DNA of 64,000 nt from UBA1494_A sp963973975 (GTDB lineage: Bacteria > Bacteroidota > Bacteroidia > Flavobacteriales_E > Vicingaceae). The translations under genes were made by a program, and so were the position numbers. The notes under the pieces are model-generated. The model made no database searches, was not told the DNA's origin, and worked only from the letters and a program-made list of their open reading frames with translations. Where the stretch lies: positions 94,776-158,775 of the forward strand of contig CAXBCF010000004.1 in NCBI GenBank assembly GCA_963973975.1, written 5' to 3'. This document shows positions 32,762 through 42,327 of the stretch, piece by piece. The stretch's first letter is position 1. Each line of letters opens with the position of its first letter.

Positions 32762-32793
32762 AAAATTGCAGCTTCAAATTATGCTGCAATTTT
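32762..32793 (+). promoter_or_regulatory. Perfect 11-bp hairpin covering the MFS start codon (terminator-like)
   Basis: AAAATTGCAGC (32762-32772) and GCTGCAATTTT (32783-32793) with a 10-base loop, followed by T residues. It could end the LuxR-regulator transcript. The ATG at 32781 lies at the loop/stem border, so the same structure could hide the translation start of the transporter. Confidence 0.55.
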
Positions 32794-33995
32794 TTAAAAC
32801 ATCCGGTCATCTAATTGCCTTTGGTTTCATTCTGACTTTTTTATCAGGATTTGGACAAACCTTTTTGATTTCTTTATATGTCCCTGACTTTCAAAACTAT
32901 TTTAGTTTGTCTGATGGACTTTTTAGTAGTTTTTATGCTGTAGCAACATTGGGTAGTGCTTTTACACTTTCTTGGTTGGGAAGGTACATCGACAAAATTC
33001 GATTGACGCGTTTTGTCGTTTTAGTAATGCTTGGCTTTGCATTTTCATTGGTCTTACTTTCTCAAGCTTATTTTATTCCCATGTTGATTATCGGTTTGTA
33101 CGGAATTCGGCTTTTTGGACAAGGTTTAATGACTCATACCTCCATTACAAGCATGGCTCGGTTTTTTTCATTAAATCGTGGAAAAGCAATTGGTTTTGCC
33201 TCTTTAGGACATCCATCAGGGGAAGCTGTTTTCCCACTTATTTTAGTTTTCTTAATCGCTGCACTTGGATGGAGAAGTAGTATTTTGGTTTCAGCTGCCT
33301 TTGTTTTATTAATGATTCCGTTGGTTTTAAAGCTGTTAATGCTAAGAAAACAATCTAGTGAACTCAAAAAATTAATTCCAGCTAGAAATGAGTCTGCAGA
33401 TGAACTAAAAGCTGCGAAACCTTTGCAAATTTTAAAGTCAAAAGCATTTTGGATTCTAGTTCCAACAAATTTTGCTGCTGCATGTATTGGAACAGCAATT
33501 ATTTTCTTTCAATTGAAACTGGGAGAGGTAAATAGATGGGAAGTAACATGGATGGCGGCAAGTTTTGTTGCCTATGCTCTTGGTGGAGCCTTGAGTACTT
33601 TATTGGCAGGATGGTTAACCGATCGTTTCTCTGCCAGACGCTTATTTCCATTCTATTTAATACCTTTTAGCATTGGATTAGCGGTTTTATATTTATACGA
33701 AGGAGCCTGGGTTTATACCTTTTTAGTGGCGGCTATCGGCACAAGCAATGGCTTCGGGGGAACGGTAAAGAATGCAGCCCTAGCTGAAATTTATGGCACT
33801 AAAATAATCGGTTCTGTGAGAAGCCTGTTCATTACCGCCATGGTTTTTTCAACTGCATTTGGGCCGGTAATATTTGGCTTACTATTGGATCAAGGCATTT
33901 CCTTTGACCAGCTGACCATCGCCTCTCTTTGCTTTATGATCTTGATAACACTGAATTCGTTGAGGGTGTTAAAATTGAAAAAAGTCGCTCAGTAA
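32781..33995 (+). CDS. Major facilitator superfamily transporter
   Basis: 404 residues with 12 predicted transmembrane helices in two six-helix halves. The first cytoplasmic loop carries a weak form of the MFS motif in LGRYIDKIRLTR and the second half WLTDRFSARR. Substrate is unknown; the short basic loops and the absence of extra domains fit a small-molecule porter such as an OFA- or NarK-like member. The ATG at 32781 is chosen because the only upstream start is a TTG inside a hairpin. It converges on engB with a 7-base overlap of the two 3' ends. Confidence 0.85.
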   Translation: MLQFFKTSGHLIAFGFILTFLSGFGQTFLISLYVPDFQNYFSLSDGLFSSFYAVATLGSAFTLSWLGRYIDKIRLTRFVVLVMLGFAFSLVLLSQAYFIPMLIIGLYGIRLFGQGLMTHTSITSMARFFSLNRGKAIGFASLGHPSGEAVFPLILVFLIAALGWRSSILVSAAFVLLMIPLVLKLLMLRKQSSELKKLIPARNESADELKAAKPLQILKSKAFWILVPTNFAAACIGTAIIFFQLKLGEVNRWEVTWMAASFVAYALGGALSTLLAGWLTDRFSARRLFPFYLIPFSIGLAVLYLYEGAWVYTFLVAAIGTSNGFGGTVKNAALAEIYGTKIIGSVRSLFITAMVFSTAFGPVIFGLLLDQGISFDQLTIASLCFMILITLNSLRVLKLKKVAQ

Positions 33996-34597
33996 TCAAG
34001 CTTAAATCTTTCATTTGTAACCTCCACTAATTTCCAAAATTCCTCTTTTCCGATTTTAGTTGTGGAAGAAGATAAAATGATTGGAGGCAAATCCTCCCAA
34101 CTATTTAGCATTTCTTTTTTGTATGCAGTGATGTTTTTATTGAGTGCAGAACTACTTAGCTTATCAATTTTGGTAAAAATCATTACAAAAGGTATACGGT
34201 TCTTACCCATCCATTCCATGAATTCTAAATCTACTTTTTGGGCTTTAATTCTAGAATCAATCAACACAAAGGTGTATAGTAAATTGGGCCTTGTTTTAAG
34301 GTATTGGTGCGTGAATTTTTCCCATTTATTGCGTGATTGTCTTGAAACCTTTGCAAAACCATAACCTGGTAAATCAACAATGTAAATACTTTCATTGATT
34401 AAAAAATGGTTAATTAATTGTGTTTTTCCAGGAGTTTGAGAGGTTTTTGCGAGTTTGTTGCGTTCGCACAACATGTTGATTAGTGAAGATTTTCCCACGT
34501 TAGAGCGACCTATAAACGCATATTCCGGTTTGTCGGCTACAGGGCATTTTTCGATTTCTGTATTGCTAATGACAAATTCCGCAGAAGTAATTTTCAT
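33989..34597 (-). CDS. engB: Ribosome-assembly GTPase EngB (YsxC/YihA)
   Basis: 202 residues from ATG 34597; the frame extends further upstream but enters repeat sequence. It has the full set of G motifs: GRSNVGKSS (G1), TPGKTQ (G2), DLPGYG (G3) and FTKIDK (G4), and the SSSTTKIGKEEFW end typical of EngB. The protein helps late assembly of the 50S subunit. Start MKITSAEFVISN matches family N termini. Upstream of it is a fold-back repeat; downstream it converges with the MFS gene. Confidence 0.96.
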   Translation of the reverse strand: MKITSAEFVISNTEIEKCPVADKPEYAFIGRSNVGKSSLINMLCERNKLAKTSQTPGKTQLINHFLINESIYIVDLPGYGFAKVSRQSRNKWEKFTHQYLKTRPNLLYTFVLIDSRIKAQKVDLEFMEWMGKNRIPFVMIFTKIDKLSSSALNKNITAYKKEMLNSWEDLPPIILSSSTTKIGKEEFWKLVEVTNERFKLDY

Positions 34598-34677
34598 GGT
34601 TGTGTTTGTTTTAAAAATTCGTTTGCAGTAGAATGGTTTCTTTAATAAAAAGATAACTGCAAAGTGCTCCAAGCTTT

Positions 34678-34751
34678 TCACAAAGTTTAATACACAAAGG
34701 GACACAAATTTTTCTTAGTGAGATTGGTGCCTTCTTAGTGAGCTTTGTGGC
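34678..34751. repeat. Fold-back repeat of CACAAAG/CACTAAG type
   Basis: TCACAAAG...ACACAAAGGGACACAAA at the left is mirrored by TTTCTTAGTGAG...CTTCTTAGTGAGCTTTGTGG at the right. Same style as 13707-13804. It occupies the gap between engB and the alpha/beta hydrolase. Confidence 0.65.
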
Positions 34752-34782
34752 TTTATTTTGCTAACAATGAGTGTTATATAGA

Positions 34783-35556
34783 TTAATTTGTTGTAATCTT
34801 TCTACTCAACCAATCATCTAATATGGCATTGAACTCTTTGGGGTGTTCCATCATGGCTGCATGTCCGCATTTCTCAATCCAGTGCAACTCAGAATCGGGA
34901 AGGTGTTTGTGAAATTCCTCTGCCACTTCTGGTGGAGTAATGTTGTCATTTTTTCCCCAAATCAACAATGCTGGAAGGTTGAATTTTTCCAAATCCTTGC
35001 CCATGTTATGCCGAATGGCAGATTTTGCCATGGCTAGAATTCGAATTAATTTATTTCGATCGTTCACGATTTTATAAACTTCATCAACCAATTCATCGGA
35101 AGCAACAGAAGGATCATAGAAGGTTACCTCAATTTTTTTACGCAAATATTCTTTGTCTTCACGTCGAGGAAATGAACCGCCAAATGCATTTTCATAAAGC
35201 CCTGAGCTACCTGTTAGCACCATTGAATGAACCTTATCTGGAATGTCTAATGCACAAACCAAAGCAATGTGTCCTCCTAAAGAATTACCCAAAAGGGTAA
35301 CATCTTTGAGGTCTTTAAACTCAATAAATTTTTTGATGTATTTAGCCATACTTCCTACACTTGTTTTAAGCAGTGGTAGTGTGTATAGCGGCATCATAGG
35401 AACTAATACTCGGTACTTTTTAGAAAAATTGTCAATTACTTCTCCAAAATTACTCAAGGCACCAAACAGACCGTGAAGTACAACAATGGTGTGACCTTCA
35501 CCTTTTTCCAAGTATTCAAACTTGCCTTCTTTCTTAATATAACTTTCGTAGCTCAT
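34783..35556 (-). CDS. Alpha/beta hydrolase
   Basis: 257 residues from ATG 35556. The oxyanion region HGLFGALSNFG, the nucleophile elbow GNSLGGH (Ser near 98), an acid in the WGKNDNITPP strand (Asp near 208) and the catalytic His in CGHAAMMEHP complete the triad of the alpha/beta-hydrolase fold. No signal peptide. Close to proline iminopeptidase/MhpC-type enzymes in style, but substrate is unknown. It starts 15 bases from the ATPase gene stop on the same strand. Confidence 0.9.
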   Translation of the reverse strand: MSYESYIKKEGKFEYLEKGEGHTIVVLHGLFGALSNFGEVIDNFSKKYRVLVPMMPLYTLPLLKTSVGSMAKYIKKFIEFKDLKDVTLLGNSLGGHIALVCALDIPDKVHSMVLTGSSGLYENAFGGSFPRREDKEYLRKKIEVTFYDPSVASDELVDEVYKIVNDRNKLIRILAMAKSAIRHNMGKDLEKFNLPALLIWGKNDNITPPEVAEEFHKHLPDSELHWIEKCGHAAMMEHPKEFNAILDDWLSRKITTN

Positions 35557-35571
35557 AATTGCCAAATTTAG

Positions 35572-36696
35572 TTATTTCAAATACTTTTTGCTAAACCATA
35601 ATTCAAATAAAGGATCTATAAAAACTGGTTTGTCAGCATAAGTATCGATTACTTCTTTTTTTTCCAGTGCTTCCTTGATGCGACTAACATTACTGGATGA
35701 ACCAAGCTTGTATTTATTGATTACTTCTGCCGAATGAAAACTTTCGACCCCATTACACAATGCTTCTAAATATCCTATTTGAGGATTGCTGAGCCTTTCA
35801 ATTTCACGTTGAAAAAGTATTGCATTTTGGCTTAAAAGGTCGTGTTCAGCTTTTGTCAAATCACTTTGTTTTGTTTTTGTTTGAGTTTTATACCATACTA
35901 TAAGTGAAAGCTGCTGAACATAGTAGGAATGGTTTTTTACAGTTGATACAATCCATTCAGCTTGTGATTTTGAAATAGATTTTTGTGTTGAATTAAATTG
36001 TTTTTGTATGTATTTTACCCAATGATTGGTTTCAATTTTTTCTAAAAACATCAAATCGCCGAATTTATAAAAAGGCATACTTTTATTCTCAAACAATTCA
36101 ATCATCATGTGTTTTTTACTGCCATATAAGCAATAGCTTACTTGCTTGTGTGTTTGCCATGTTGCCCTTAGGCGTTGCTGAAACAATAGTGGGTCGTTAA
36201 ACCGAGACAGGTTTTGAAATTCGTCGATGCAGACTACAACTCGCAACTTTTTATCTTTTGCAATAAGATTAGCCAAATCTAATATTTCTCTATAGTTTTC
36301 TTGATGTTCAGTAGCCTCAAAGCTGAGTGTAAAATCATTTAAGGGGTCTGAGCCCAATGAAATACTTGGTTTAATGTGTTTAAAAAATTTTTTTACGGAA
36401 GAAATCCAGTCATCTAATTTGCTTGAAGTGCTTTTTATTACTTCTTCAGCGAGCACTTGGTAAAATTCTTTTTCATCTTTAATGTGAAAGAGATCAATGA
36501 AGCAAAAGCGAACATTTGATTCTTTTGTTTCAATGCTAACTTGCTTAACGAGTGAAGATTTCCCCCATCTTCTTGGGGATATCAATAAGGTATTTATTCC
36601 ACTTAATAGGTTTCTTTTTAAGCGCAATTTCTCTGCCTCTCGATTTACGAAATGCGTGTTATTTACTATTTCTCCAAATTCAAAAGGTGAATTCAT
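35572..36696 (-). CDS. AAA ATPase with C-terminal winged helix (ATPase_2-like)
   Basis: 374 residues. Walker A variant SPRRWGKSS at 40-48 and Walker B VVVCIDEFQNL around 150-160 are those of the archaeal-type ATPase_2 family; a central lid region and a C-terminal winged-helix-like domain (SSSNVSRIKEALEKK...DPLFELWF) follow. These stand-alone ATPases are common and often accessory in Bacteroidota; some are linked to defence or mobile DNA, but none of that is shown here. A decayed relative lies at 25078-25324. Same strand and 15 bases before the alpha/beta hydrolase gene. Confidence 0.85.
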   Translation of the reverse strand: MNSPFEFGEIVNNTHFVNREAEKLRLKRNLLSGINTLLISPRRWGKSSLVKQVSIETKESNVRFCFIDLFHIKDEKEFYQVLAEEVIKSTSSKLDDWISSVKKFFKHIKPSISLGSDPLNDFTLSFEATEHQENYREILDLANLIAKDKKLRVVVCIDEFQNLSRFNDPLLFQQRLRATWQTHKQVSYCLYGSKKHMMIELFENKSMPFYKFGDLMFLEKIETNHWVKYIQKQFNSTQKSISKSQAEWIVSTVKNHSYYVQQLSLIVWYKTQTKTKQSDLTKAEHDLLSQNAILFQREIERLSNPQIGYLEALCNGVESFHSAEVINKYKLGSSSNVSRIKEALEKKEVIDTYADKPVFIDPLFELWFSKKYLK

Positions 36697-36890
36697 GAAC
36701 CAAAATTAAACAAATTTTAAATGTCTCACAACATTGCGACACACAAAGATGCGACATTAAAACTGCCGATCTTTGAAGTGGATTTTTATATTGAGAATTA
36801 GAATCGTTTGTTTTATTAAAACACTATAAATCAATAGTTTAAAATCTATTTGAATCAAGGATTTATTAGTGAATTACAATAAGTTATCAA

Positions 36891-36920
36891 CAAAGTGGTA
36901 GAAAGTGGTAAGAAGTGGTA
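36891..36920 (+). promoter_or_regulatory. MraZ-box operator, three 10-bp direct repeats
   Basis: CAAAGTGGTA, GAAAGTGGTA and AGAAGTGGTA follow one another exactly, giving GTGG every 10 bases, one DNA turn. MraZ is known to bind TGGG/GTGG-type direct repeats of this period in front of its own gene. The last repeat ends 54 bases before the mraZ ATG. The rest of 36697-36890 includes a short CACAAAG-type stretch at about 36740 but no gene. Confidence 0.8.
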
Positions 36921-36974
36921 AAAATTTTAATATTTTTACACTCAAATTCCTAAAACCCTTACTGAATAAGCCTT

Positions 36975-37451
36975 ATGACAAATTTTATTGGTGAATTCGA
37001 TTGCAAATTAGACCCGAAAGGCCGCTTGATGCTGCCCTCTGGTCTGCGCAAGCAATTGAGTCCAGAAGCCAATGAGTCATTTGTTGTCAATCGAGGTTTT
37101 GAGCAATGCTTGGTGTTGTATCCGAAAAATGATTGGGATCGAATTAGTGCTGAGGTGAATCAATTGAATCAATATGTAAAGAAAAACAGGGAGTTTATTC
37201 GGTATTTCTACCGTGGAGCTACTGAATTGGGCATTGATGGAACAGGAAGGATTTTGTTGCCGAAAAGGTTGCAAGAATATGGAGAAATTGAAAAAGAAGT
37301 AGTGCTTTTTGCTTATTCAGATCGAATTGAGATTTGGAATAAAGATAAGTACGAAAGCTTATTGACAGACGAACCAGAGGATTTCGCAAATCTGGCGGAA
37401 GAGGTAATGGGAAATAAAAACAAACAAGATGATGGTGATGGAGTATCATAA
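36975..37451 (+). CDS. mraZ: Transcriptional regulator MraZ
   Basis: 158 residues with two SpoVT/AbrB-like halves: FIGEFDCKLDPKGRLMLPSGLRKQL at 3-27 and GIDGTGRILLPKRLQEYGEIEKEVVL at about 85-110, each with the DxxGRxxLP motif. MraZ binds the repeats upstream of its gene and controls the division cluster. The C terminus is polar and acidic. It overlaps rsmH by about 20 bases, so the two are coupled. Confidence 0.96.
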   Translation: MTNFIGEFDCKLDPKGRLMLPSGLRKQLSPEANESFVVNRGFEQCLVLYPKNDWDRISAEVNQLNQYVKKNREFIRYFYRGATELGIDGTGRILLPKRLQEYGEIEKEVVLFAYSDRIEIWNKDKYESLLTDEPEDFANLAEEVMGNKNKQDDGDGVS

Positions 37452-38349
37452 GCCAGCATTGCTTAGGGAGACAATTGAAGGGTTGTCGATTTTGCCCAAC
37501 GGTCGCTACGTAGATGCTACCTTTGGCGGCGGCGGCCACTCCCGAGAAATTTTAAAACAGCTTTCTGAATTTGGAAAGCTGTTTGCTTTTGACCAAGACC
37601 CTGACGCGTTTGCCAATAAAATTGAGGACAGTAGATTTGTTTTTATTCAGCAGAATTTTGCTTTCCTAAAAAACTTTCTTCGCATGTATGAAGCCATACC
37701 CATTGATGGGCTTTTGGCTGATTTGGGCGTTTCTTTTCATCAGTTTGATGTGCCTCAAAGGGGATTTTCATTTCGCTTTTCTGGACCATTGGACATGCGC
37801 ATGGATCGAAAGGGAAGCTTGACTGCTGCTAAAGTCATTAACGCTTACGATGAAAGTCAACTGGAAAATATATTCAAGACCTACGGGGAATTGAGAAATG
37901 CCAAACAAATAGTTGCCAAAATAGTAGCTACAAGAAATCTAGCACCAATTAAAACGGTGGAAGCGTTAAAAGAATCGCTTGCAGATATGGTTGGAGAAAA
38001 ACACCAACACAAGTTTTTAGCACAAGTTTTTCAAGCAATTCGAATAGAAGTGAATGGCGAATTAAAAGTCATTCAAGCTTTATTAGAACAAACAGTTGAA
38101 GTGCTTAAAGTTGGCGGAAGAGTAGCTTTTATCACCTATCATTCTTTGGAAGATCGAATGGTTAAAAATTTCTTCAAAACAGGCAGCATAGAAGGCGAAG
38201 TGAAGAAGGACTTTTTTGGAAACCTGATTCGCCCTTTAAAACCAATAAACACTAAACCAATTATACCATCAAAGGAAGAAATAGCAATAAATAATAGAGC
38301 TCGAAGTGCAAAATTAAGAATAGCAGAAAAAGTAAATGTCGAACAATAA
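37429..38349 (+). CDS. rsmH: 16S rRNA m4C1402 methyltransferase RsmH (MraW)
   Basis: 306 residues if the first ATG (37429) is used; ATG 37438, giving MEYHKPALL, is equally likely. The SAM-binding motif DATFGGGGHSREIL and the substrate segment GFSFRFSGPLDMRMD, as well as TYHSLEDRMVK near 235, are diagnostic. It N4-methylates C1402 of 16S rRNA. Second gene of the division cluster; overlaps mraZ and, by 14 bases, ftsL. Confidence 0.96.
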   Translation: MMVMEYHKPALLRETIEGLSILPNGRYVDATFGGGGHSREILKQLSEFGKLFAFDQDPDAFANKIEDSRFVFIQQNFAFLKNFLRMYEAIPIDGLLADLGVSFHQFDVPQRGFSFRFSGPLDMRMDRKGSLTAAKVINAYDESQLENIFKTYGELRNAKQIVAKIVATRNLAPIKTVEALKESLADMVGEKHQHKFLAQVFQAIRIEVNGELKVIQALLEQTVEVLKVGGRVAFITYHSLEDRMVKNFFKTGSIEGEVKKDFFGNLIRPLKPINTKPIIPSKEEIAINNRARSAKLRIAEKVNVEQ

Positions 38350-38737
38350 ATACAAAGAAATAGAAAGTGAAAAAGCTCAAAGCAGTGAGCCTAAAAGCCA
38401 GTCAAAAGGCTTGAAAAGCTTACTTACTGGAAGTTTTTTGTCGCGCGAGCAATTGGTAGATGCTTTGCCATTTGTCTTCTTTTTGACTTTTCTTGGAATT
38501 TGCTACATCGCAAACGGTTATCAAGCAGAGAAGGTGGTTCGAAGGCTTTACAATACCAACAACGAAGTGAAAGAATTACGCTCTGAGTACATCACAACAA
38601 AATCTGAGCTGATGTTGATAAGCAAGCAATCGCAAGTTGCTCGATCTACAGCTTCAATTGGTTTGAGAGAATTGACTTCTCCACCAAAAAAAATAGTGAT
38701 AAACGAAAAGCGAAAAAATAAAATTATCAATGACTGA
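38336..38737 (+). CDS. ftsL: FtsL-like cell division protein
   Basis: 133 residues: a basic cytoplasmic tail, one transmembrane helix (about 43-63, ALPFVFFLTFLGICYIANGYQA) and a periplasmic coiled coil (NTNNEVKELRSEYITTKSELM). FtsL forms a bitopic complex with FtsQ and FtsB in the divisome; in Bacteroidota it is short and poorly conserved, so position in the cluster supports the call as much as sequence. Overlaps both neighbours. Confidence 0.85.
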   Translation: MSNNKYKEIESEKAQSSEPKSQSKGLKSLLTGSFLSREQLVDALPFVFFLTFLGICYIANGYQAEKVVRRLYNTNNEVKELRSEYITTKSELMLISKQSQVARSTASIGLRELTSPPKKIVINEKRKNKIIND

Positions 38738-40850
38738 AGTAAAGAAAGATATTACATGGAGGGTCTACTTGGTTTATTTCCTTGTAGCACTTTTTGGTGT
38801 GGCTATCATTGCTAAGGTCTTGTACATTCAGATAGTGGAAGGAGCTGAGCTGAAAAAGAAGGTTCAGAACTTCACTTTGGTAGATAAAACCATTGAAGCA
38901 GTTCGGGGAAATATCTACGCATCAGATGGTAGCTTGTTGGCTACTTCAGTTCCCATCTATGAAATTCGATTTGATCCCAATGCTGATGCAATCAGTAAGG
39001 AGTTTTTTTACGATTCGGTTGATTCTTTGGCTTTGCAAATGAGTAATCTGTTTCAAGACCAATCAATGGCAGCTTACCGCAAACAATTGATAAATGCCAG
39101 AATCAATGGAGAGCGCTATCATTTAATTAAACGAAATGTTAATTATCTGCAATTAAAGCAATTAAAAACATTTCCCATTTTTAGAAAAGGCAGGTACAAA
39201 GGGGGATTCATTTTTATTCAACAAAACAAAAGAGAACGTCCATTTAAAGTGCTTGCTGCCCGAACAATTGGCTATGAGAGGGAAGGAGTTAGTCCTGTTG
39301 GTTTGGAAGGAGCTTATTCAGCTGTTTTAAGTGGTGTTGATGGACAGCGTTTAATGCAAAAAATTGCGGGTGGCGTTTGGATGCCGATTAGCGACGACAA
39401 TGAAGTTGATCCAGAAGATGGTAAAGATATCTATACTGCTATCAATGTCAATTTTCAAGATGTTGCTGAAAGTGCTTTGTTAAAACAATTACAAATGCAT
39501 GAAGCAGATCACGGAACAGTGGTTTTAATGGAAGTAAAAACCGGAGCAATCAGAGCCATCGCTAATTTAAAAAGAACGGAAGATGGAGCTTATTACGAAG
39601 GTTATAACTATGCAATTGGCGAAAGCACAGAGCCTGGTTCAACCTTTAAACTCCCTGCATTAATAGCGGCTTTAGAAGATGGCTTTGTGGATATGGATGA
39701 CTTAATTGATTGTGGGAATGGATCCAAAAAGTTTTACGATCAAACCATGTACGATTCCAATTTTGATGAAGGTGGTTGGGGGAAAATTACGGTGAAGAGA
39801 GTTTTTGAAGTATCGTCAAACATTGGCATGGCGAAAATCATAGAAAAGTCATACGGGAAAAGTCCACAAAAATTTATCGAGCATTTAGATAAAATGAGTT
39901 TGAGAAAGCCATTGGGAATCGAAATTGAAGGTGAAGGTATGCCTTACATCAAAAATACAACTGATGATTCATGGTCGGGAATTTCTTTGGCTTGGATGGC
40001 TCATGGCTATGAATTGCAGCAAACACCCTTGCAAATTTTAACTTTCTACAATGCTATTGCAAACGACGGAGTGATGGTGAAACCAAAGTTTGTAGAAAGT
40101 ATTTCGAAGGGGAGAAAAATTGTAAAGGAAATTGAAACGGAAATAATCAATCCAAAAGTTTGCTCTCAAAAAACAATTGATAAGATTAAGGCGGCTTTGG
40201 AAGGGGTTGTTGAAAACGGAACTGCTTCTAACCTTCGTCATGCGGATTATAAAATTGCTGGCAAAACAGGAACGGCTCAAATTGCTAACAAAAATTACGG
40301 TTACAGCTATCAATCCAAGGTAAGTCATCAAGCTTCATTTGTTGGATATTTTCCTGCCGATAATCCGCAGTATTCTTGCATTGTAGTGGTGAATGCTCCT
40401 TCCAGAAATGTTTATTATGGAAACTTGGTTGCAGGACCAATTTTTAAAGAAGTAGCTGATAAAGTGTATTCCAATAGTTTAGAAATGCACCAAAAATTGG
40501 TACAGCAAAAGTTTTATGCAAGTTCAGCTATCCCTTATTCAAAGCATGGACATAAAAAGGATGCAGAATTAATCTTTACCCATTTAAATGTTCCAGTTAT
40601 TTCGAATGCTGCAGATGAAGAGTGGGTTGTAACATCAACTCAAGACTCTACAGTAACGATTGCACCAAGGAAAATAATCAACAGTTTGGTACCGAATGTA
40701 GTTGGAATGGGTTTGAGAGATGCAATTTATTTATTAGAAAATCAAGGGCTTAGAGTGAGAATAAACGGAAGAGGGACGGTGAAGTACCAATCATTAAATG
40801 CCGGAATTAGAGTGACAAAAGGCTCAGAAATAGAAATAGAATTATCGTGA
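38730..40850 (+). CDS. ftsI: Penicillin-binding protein FtsI with C-terminal PASTA domain
   Basis: 706 residues. One N-terminal transmembrane helix (about 12-32), a dimerisation domain, then the transpeptidase with S304-T-F-K (active serine), S362-S-N and K512-T-G. A single PASTA domain (VPNVVGMGLRDAIYLLENQGL on) ends the chain. FtsI makes septal peptidoglycan cross-links with FtsW. Overlaps ftsL and, at its TGATG, murE. Confidence 0.96.
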   Translation: MTEVKKDITWRVYLVYFLVALFGVAIIAKVLYIQIVEGAELKKKVQNFTLVDKTIEAVRGNIYASDGSLLATSVPIYEIRFDPNADAISKEFFYDSVDSLALQMSNLFQDQSMAAYRKQLINARINGERYHLIKRNVNYLQLKQLKTFPIFRKGRYKGGFIFIQQNKRERPFKVLAARTIGYEREGVSPVGLEGAYSAVLSGVDGQRLMQKIAGGVWMPISDDNEVDPEDGKDIYTAINVNFQDVAESALLKQLQMHEADHGTVVLMEVKTGAIRAIANLKRTEDGAYYEGYNYAIGESTEPGSTFKLPALIAALEDGFVDMDDLIDCGNGSKKFYDQTMYDSNFDEGGWGKITVKRVFEVSSNIGMAKIIEKSYGKSPQKFIEHLDKMSLRKPLGIEIEGEGMPYIKNTTDDSWSGISLAWMAHGYELQQTPLQILTFYNAIANDGVMVKPKFVESISKGRKIVKEIETEIINPKVCSQKTIDKIKAALEGVVENGTASNLRHADYKIAGKTGTAQIANKNYGYSYQSKVSHQASFVGYFPADNPQYSCIVVVNAPSRNVYYGNLVAGPIFKEVADKVYSNSLEMHQKLVQQKFYASSAIPYSKHGHKKDAELIFTHLNVPVISNAADEEWVVTSTQDSTVTIAPRKIINSLVPNVVGMGLRDAIYLLENQGLRVRINGRGTVKYQSLNAGIRVTKGSEIEIELS

Positions 40851-42325
40851 TGATGCAGTTAAATGATTTATTAAAAGGAGTTGAAGTGTTGGAATTAAAA
40901 GGCCCAACTGATGCTTCTATTCTTGAATTAGTATTTGACTCAAGGAAAGTGAAAAATCAAAGCTGCTTTTTTGCTCAAAGAGGTACACAGGTCGATGGAC
41001 ATCAATTTATTGAAGCTGCAATTAAAGACGGAGCTACCGCAATAGTTTGTGAAGAATTTCCAAACTCTCACGATGAAAAAATTACTTATATAAAAGTAGC
41101 AAATAGCGCTAAAGCACTTGGAATTTCTGCTGCTAATTTTTACGGACAATCTACCTCTAAATTAAAATTAGTTGGCGTGACAGGTACCAATGGGAAAACA
41201 ACAACCGTCACCTTATTGCACCAACTTTTTACAGAACTAGGGCATCACACAGGCTTGATTTCAACCGTTGTAAATAAAATTGGAAAAGAAGAAGTCAAAT
41301 CTACTCATACCACTCCTGATGCTATTCAACTCAATCAGTTATTTGCGAGAATGGTTGAAAGTGGCTGTGAGTATTGCTTTATGGAAGTGAGTTCTCATGC
41401 TGTGGCGCAAGATCGCATTGCAGGTTTGCATTTTGCAGGAGGAGTATTTACCAACATCACTCACGAACATTTAGATTTCCACAAAACATTTGAGCATTAC
41501 CTCCAAGCGAAGAGAATGTTTTTTAACATGCTTCCAAAAAATGCTTTCGCTCTTTCAAACAAAGATGATAAGAATGGCACTGTAATGCTTCAAGAAACCC
41601 AAGCTAAAAAATCATTTTATGCACTTAAAACACAAGCAGATTTTAAGGCAAAATTGATTGAAAGCAACTTCGAGGGGATTCAACTGAAAGTAGATGGTCA
41701 AGATTTTTGGAGCTCACTTATTGGGAGTTTTAATGCATATAATTTAACGGCTGTTTATGCCACAGCTAGACTTTTAGCTCAAGATAAATTGGAAGTGCTT
41801 ACTGTTTTGAGCAACCTAAAAGCAGTTGCAGGTCGATTTCAACACATTAACATTGGTGGGGTGATAGGAATTGTAGACTATGCTCACAGTCCTGATGCAT
41901 TGGAAAATGTGCTTTCTACCATTAAAAACATCCGAAAAGGAACTGAAGAAGTAATTACTGTAGTCGGCTGTGGTGGAGATAGAGATAAAACCAAACGACC
42001 AGTAATGGCGAGCATCGCTTGTCAATTGAGTAATCGAGTTATTTTAACATCAGATAACCCAAGAACTGAAGATCCCGAAGTAATTATCAATGAAATGAAA
42101 CAGGGAGTTGATGCCGCCTCAAAAAGGAAGGTTTTGGCAATCACAGGCAGAGAAGAAGCGATTCGTACTGCAGTTGCTTTGGCTCAACCAGGAGATATTT
42201 TATTGATTGCTGGAAAGGGACACGAGACTTACCAAGAAATTAATGGGGTACGAAATCATTTCGATGATTTGGAAATTGTAGTAGCCGCCTTGAATGAAAA
42301 CTTTAATTCTAAACTAGCCAAATAG
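40850..42325 (+). CDS. murE: UDP-N-acetylmuramoyl-tripeptide synthetase MurE
   Basis: 491 residues from ATG 40850. Mur ligase features: an N-terminal UDP-binding domain, P loop VTGTNGKTTT, HTTPD, and the C-terminal SDNPRTEDP. The DNPR motif is typical of enzymes adding meso-diaminopimelate rather than lysine. ATG overlaps the ftsI stop (TGATG). Confidence 0.96.
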   Translation: MMQLNDLLKGVEVLELKGPTDASILELVFDSRKVKNQSCFFAQRGTQVDGHQFIEAAIKDGATAIVCEEFPNSHDEKITYIKVANSAKALGISAANFYGQSTSKLKLVGVTGTNGKTTTVTLLHQLFTELGHHTGLISTVVNKIGKEEVKSTHTTPDAIQLNQLFARMVESGCEYCFMEVSSHAVAQDRIAGLHFAGGVFTNITHEHLDFHKTFEHYLQAKRMFFNMLPKNAFALSNKDDKNGTVMLQETQAKKSFYALKTQADFKAKLIESNFEGIQLKVDGQDFWSSLIGSFNAYNLTAVYATARLLAQDKLEVLTVLSNLKAVAGRFQHINIGGVIGIVDYAHSPDALENVLSTIKNIRKGTEEVITVVGCGGDRDKTKRPVMASIACQLSNRVILTSDNPRTEDPEVIINEMKQGVDAASKRKVLAITGREEAIRTAVALAQPGDILLIAGKGHETYQEINGVRNHFDDLEIVVAALNENFNSKLAK

Positions 42326-42327
42326 AT

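Noticed and set aside
34598..34705. N-terminal extension of EngB
   Set aside because: The extension is read from fold-back repeat sequence and has no counterpart in the family; ATG 34597 gives the normal N terminus.
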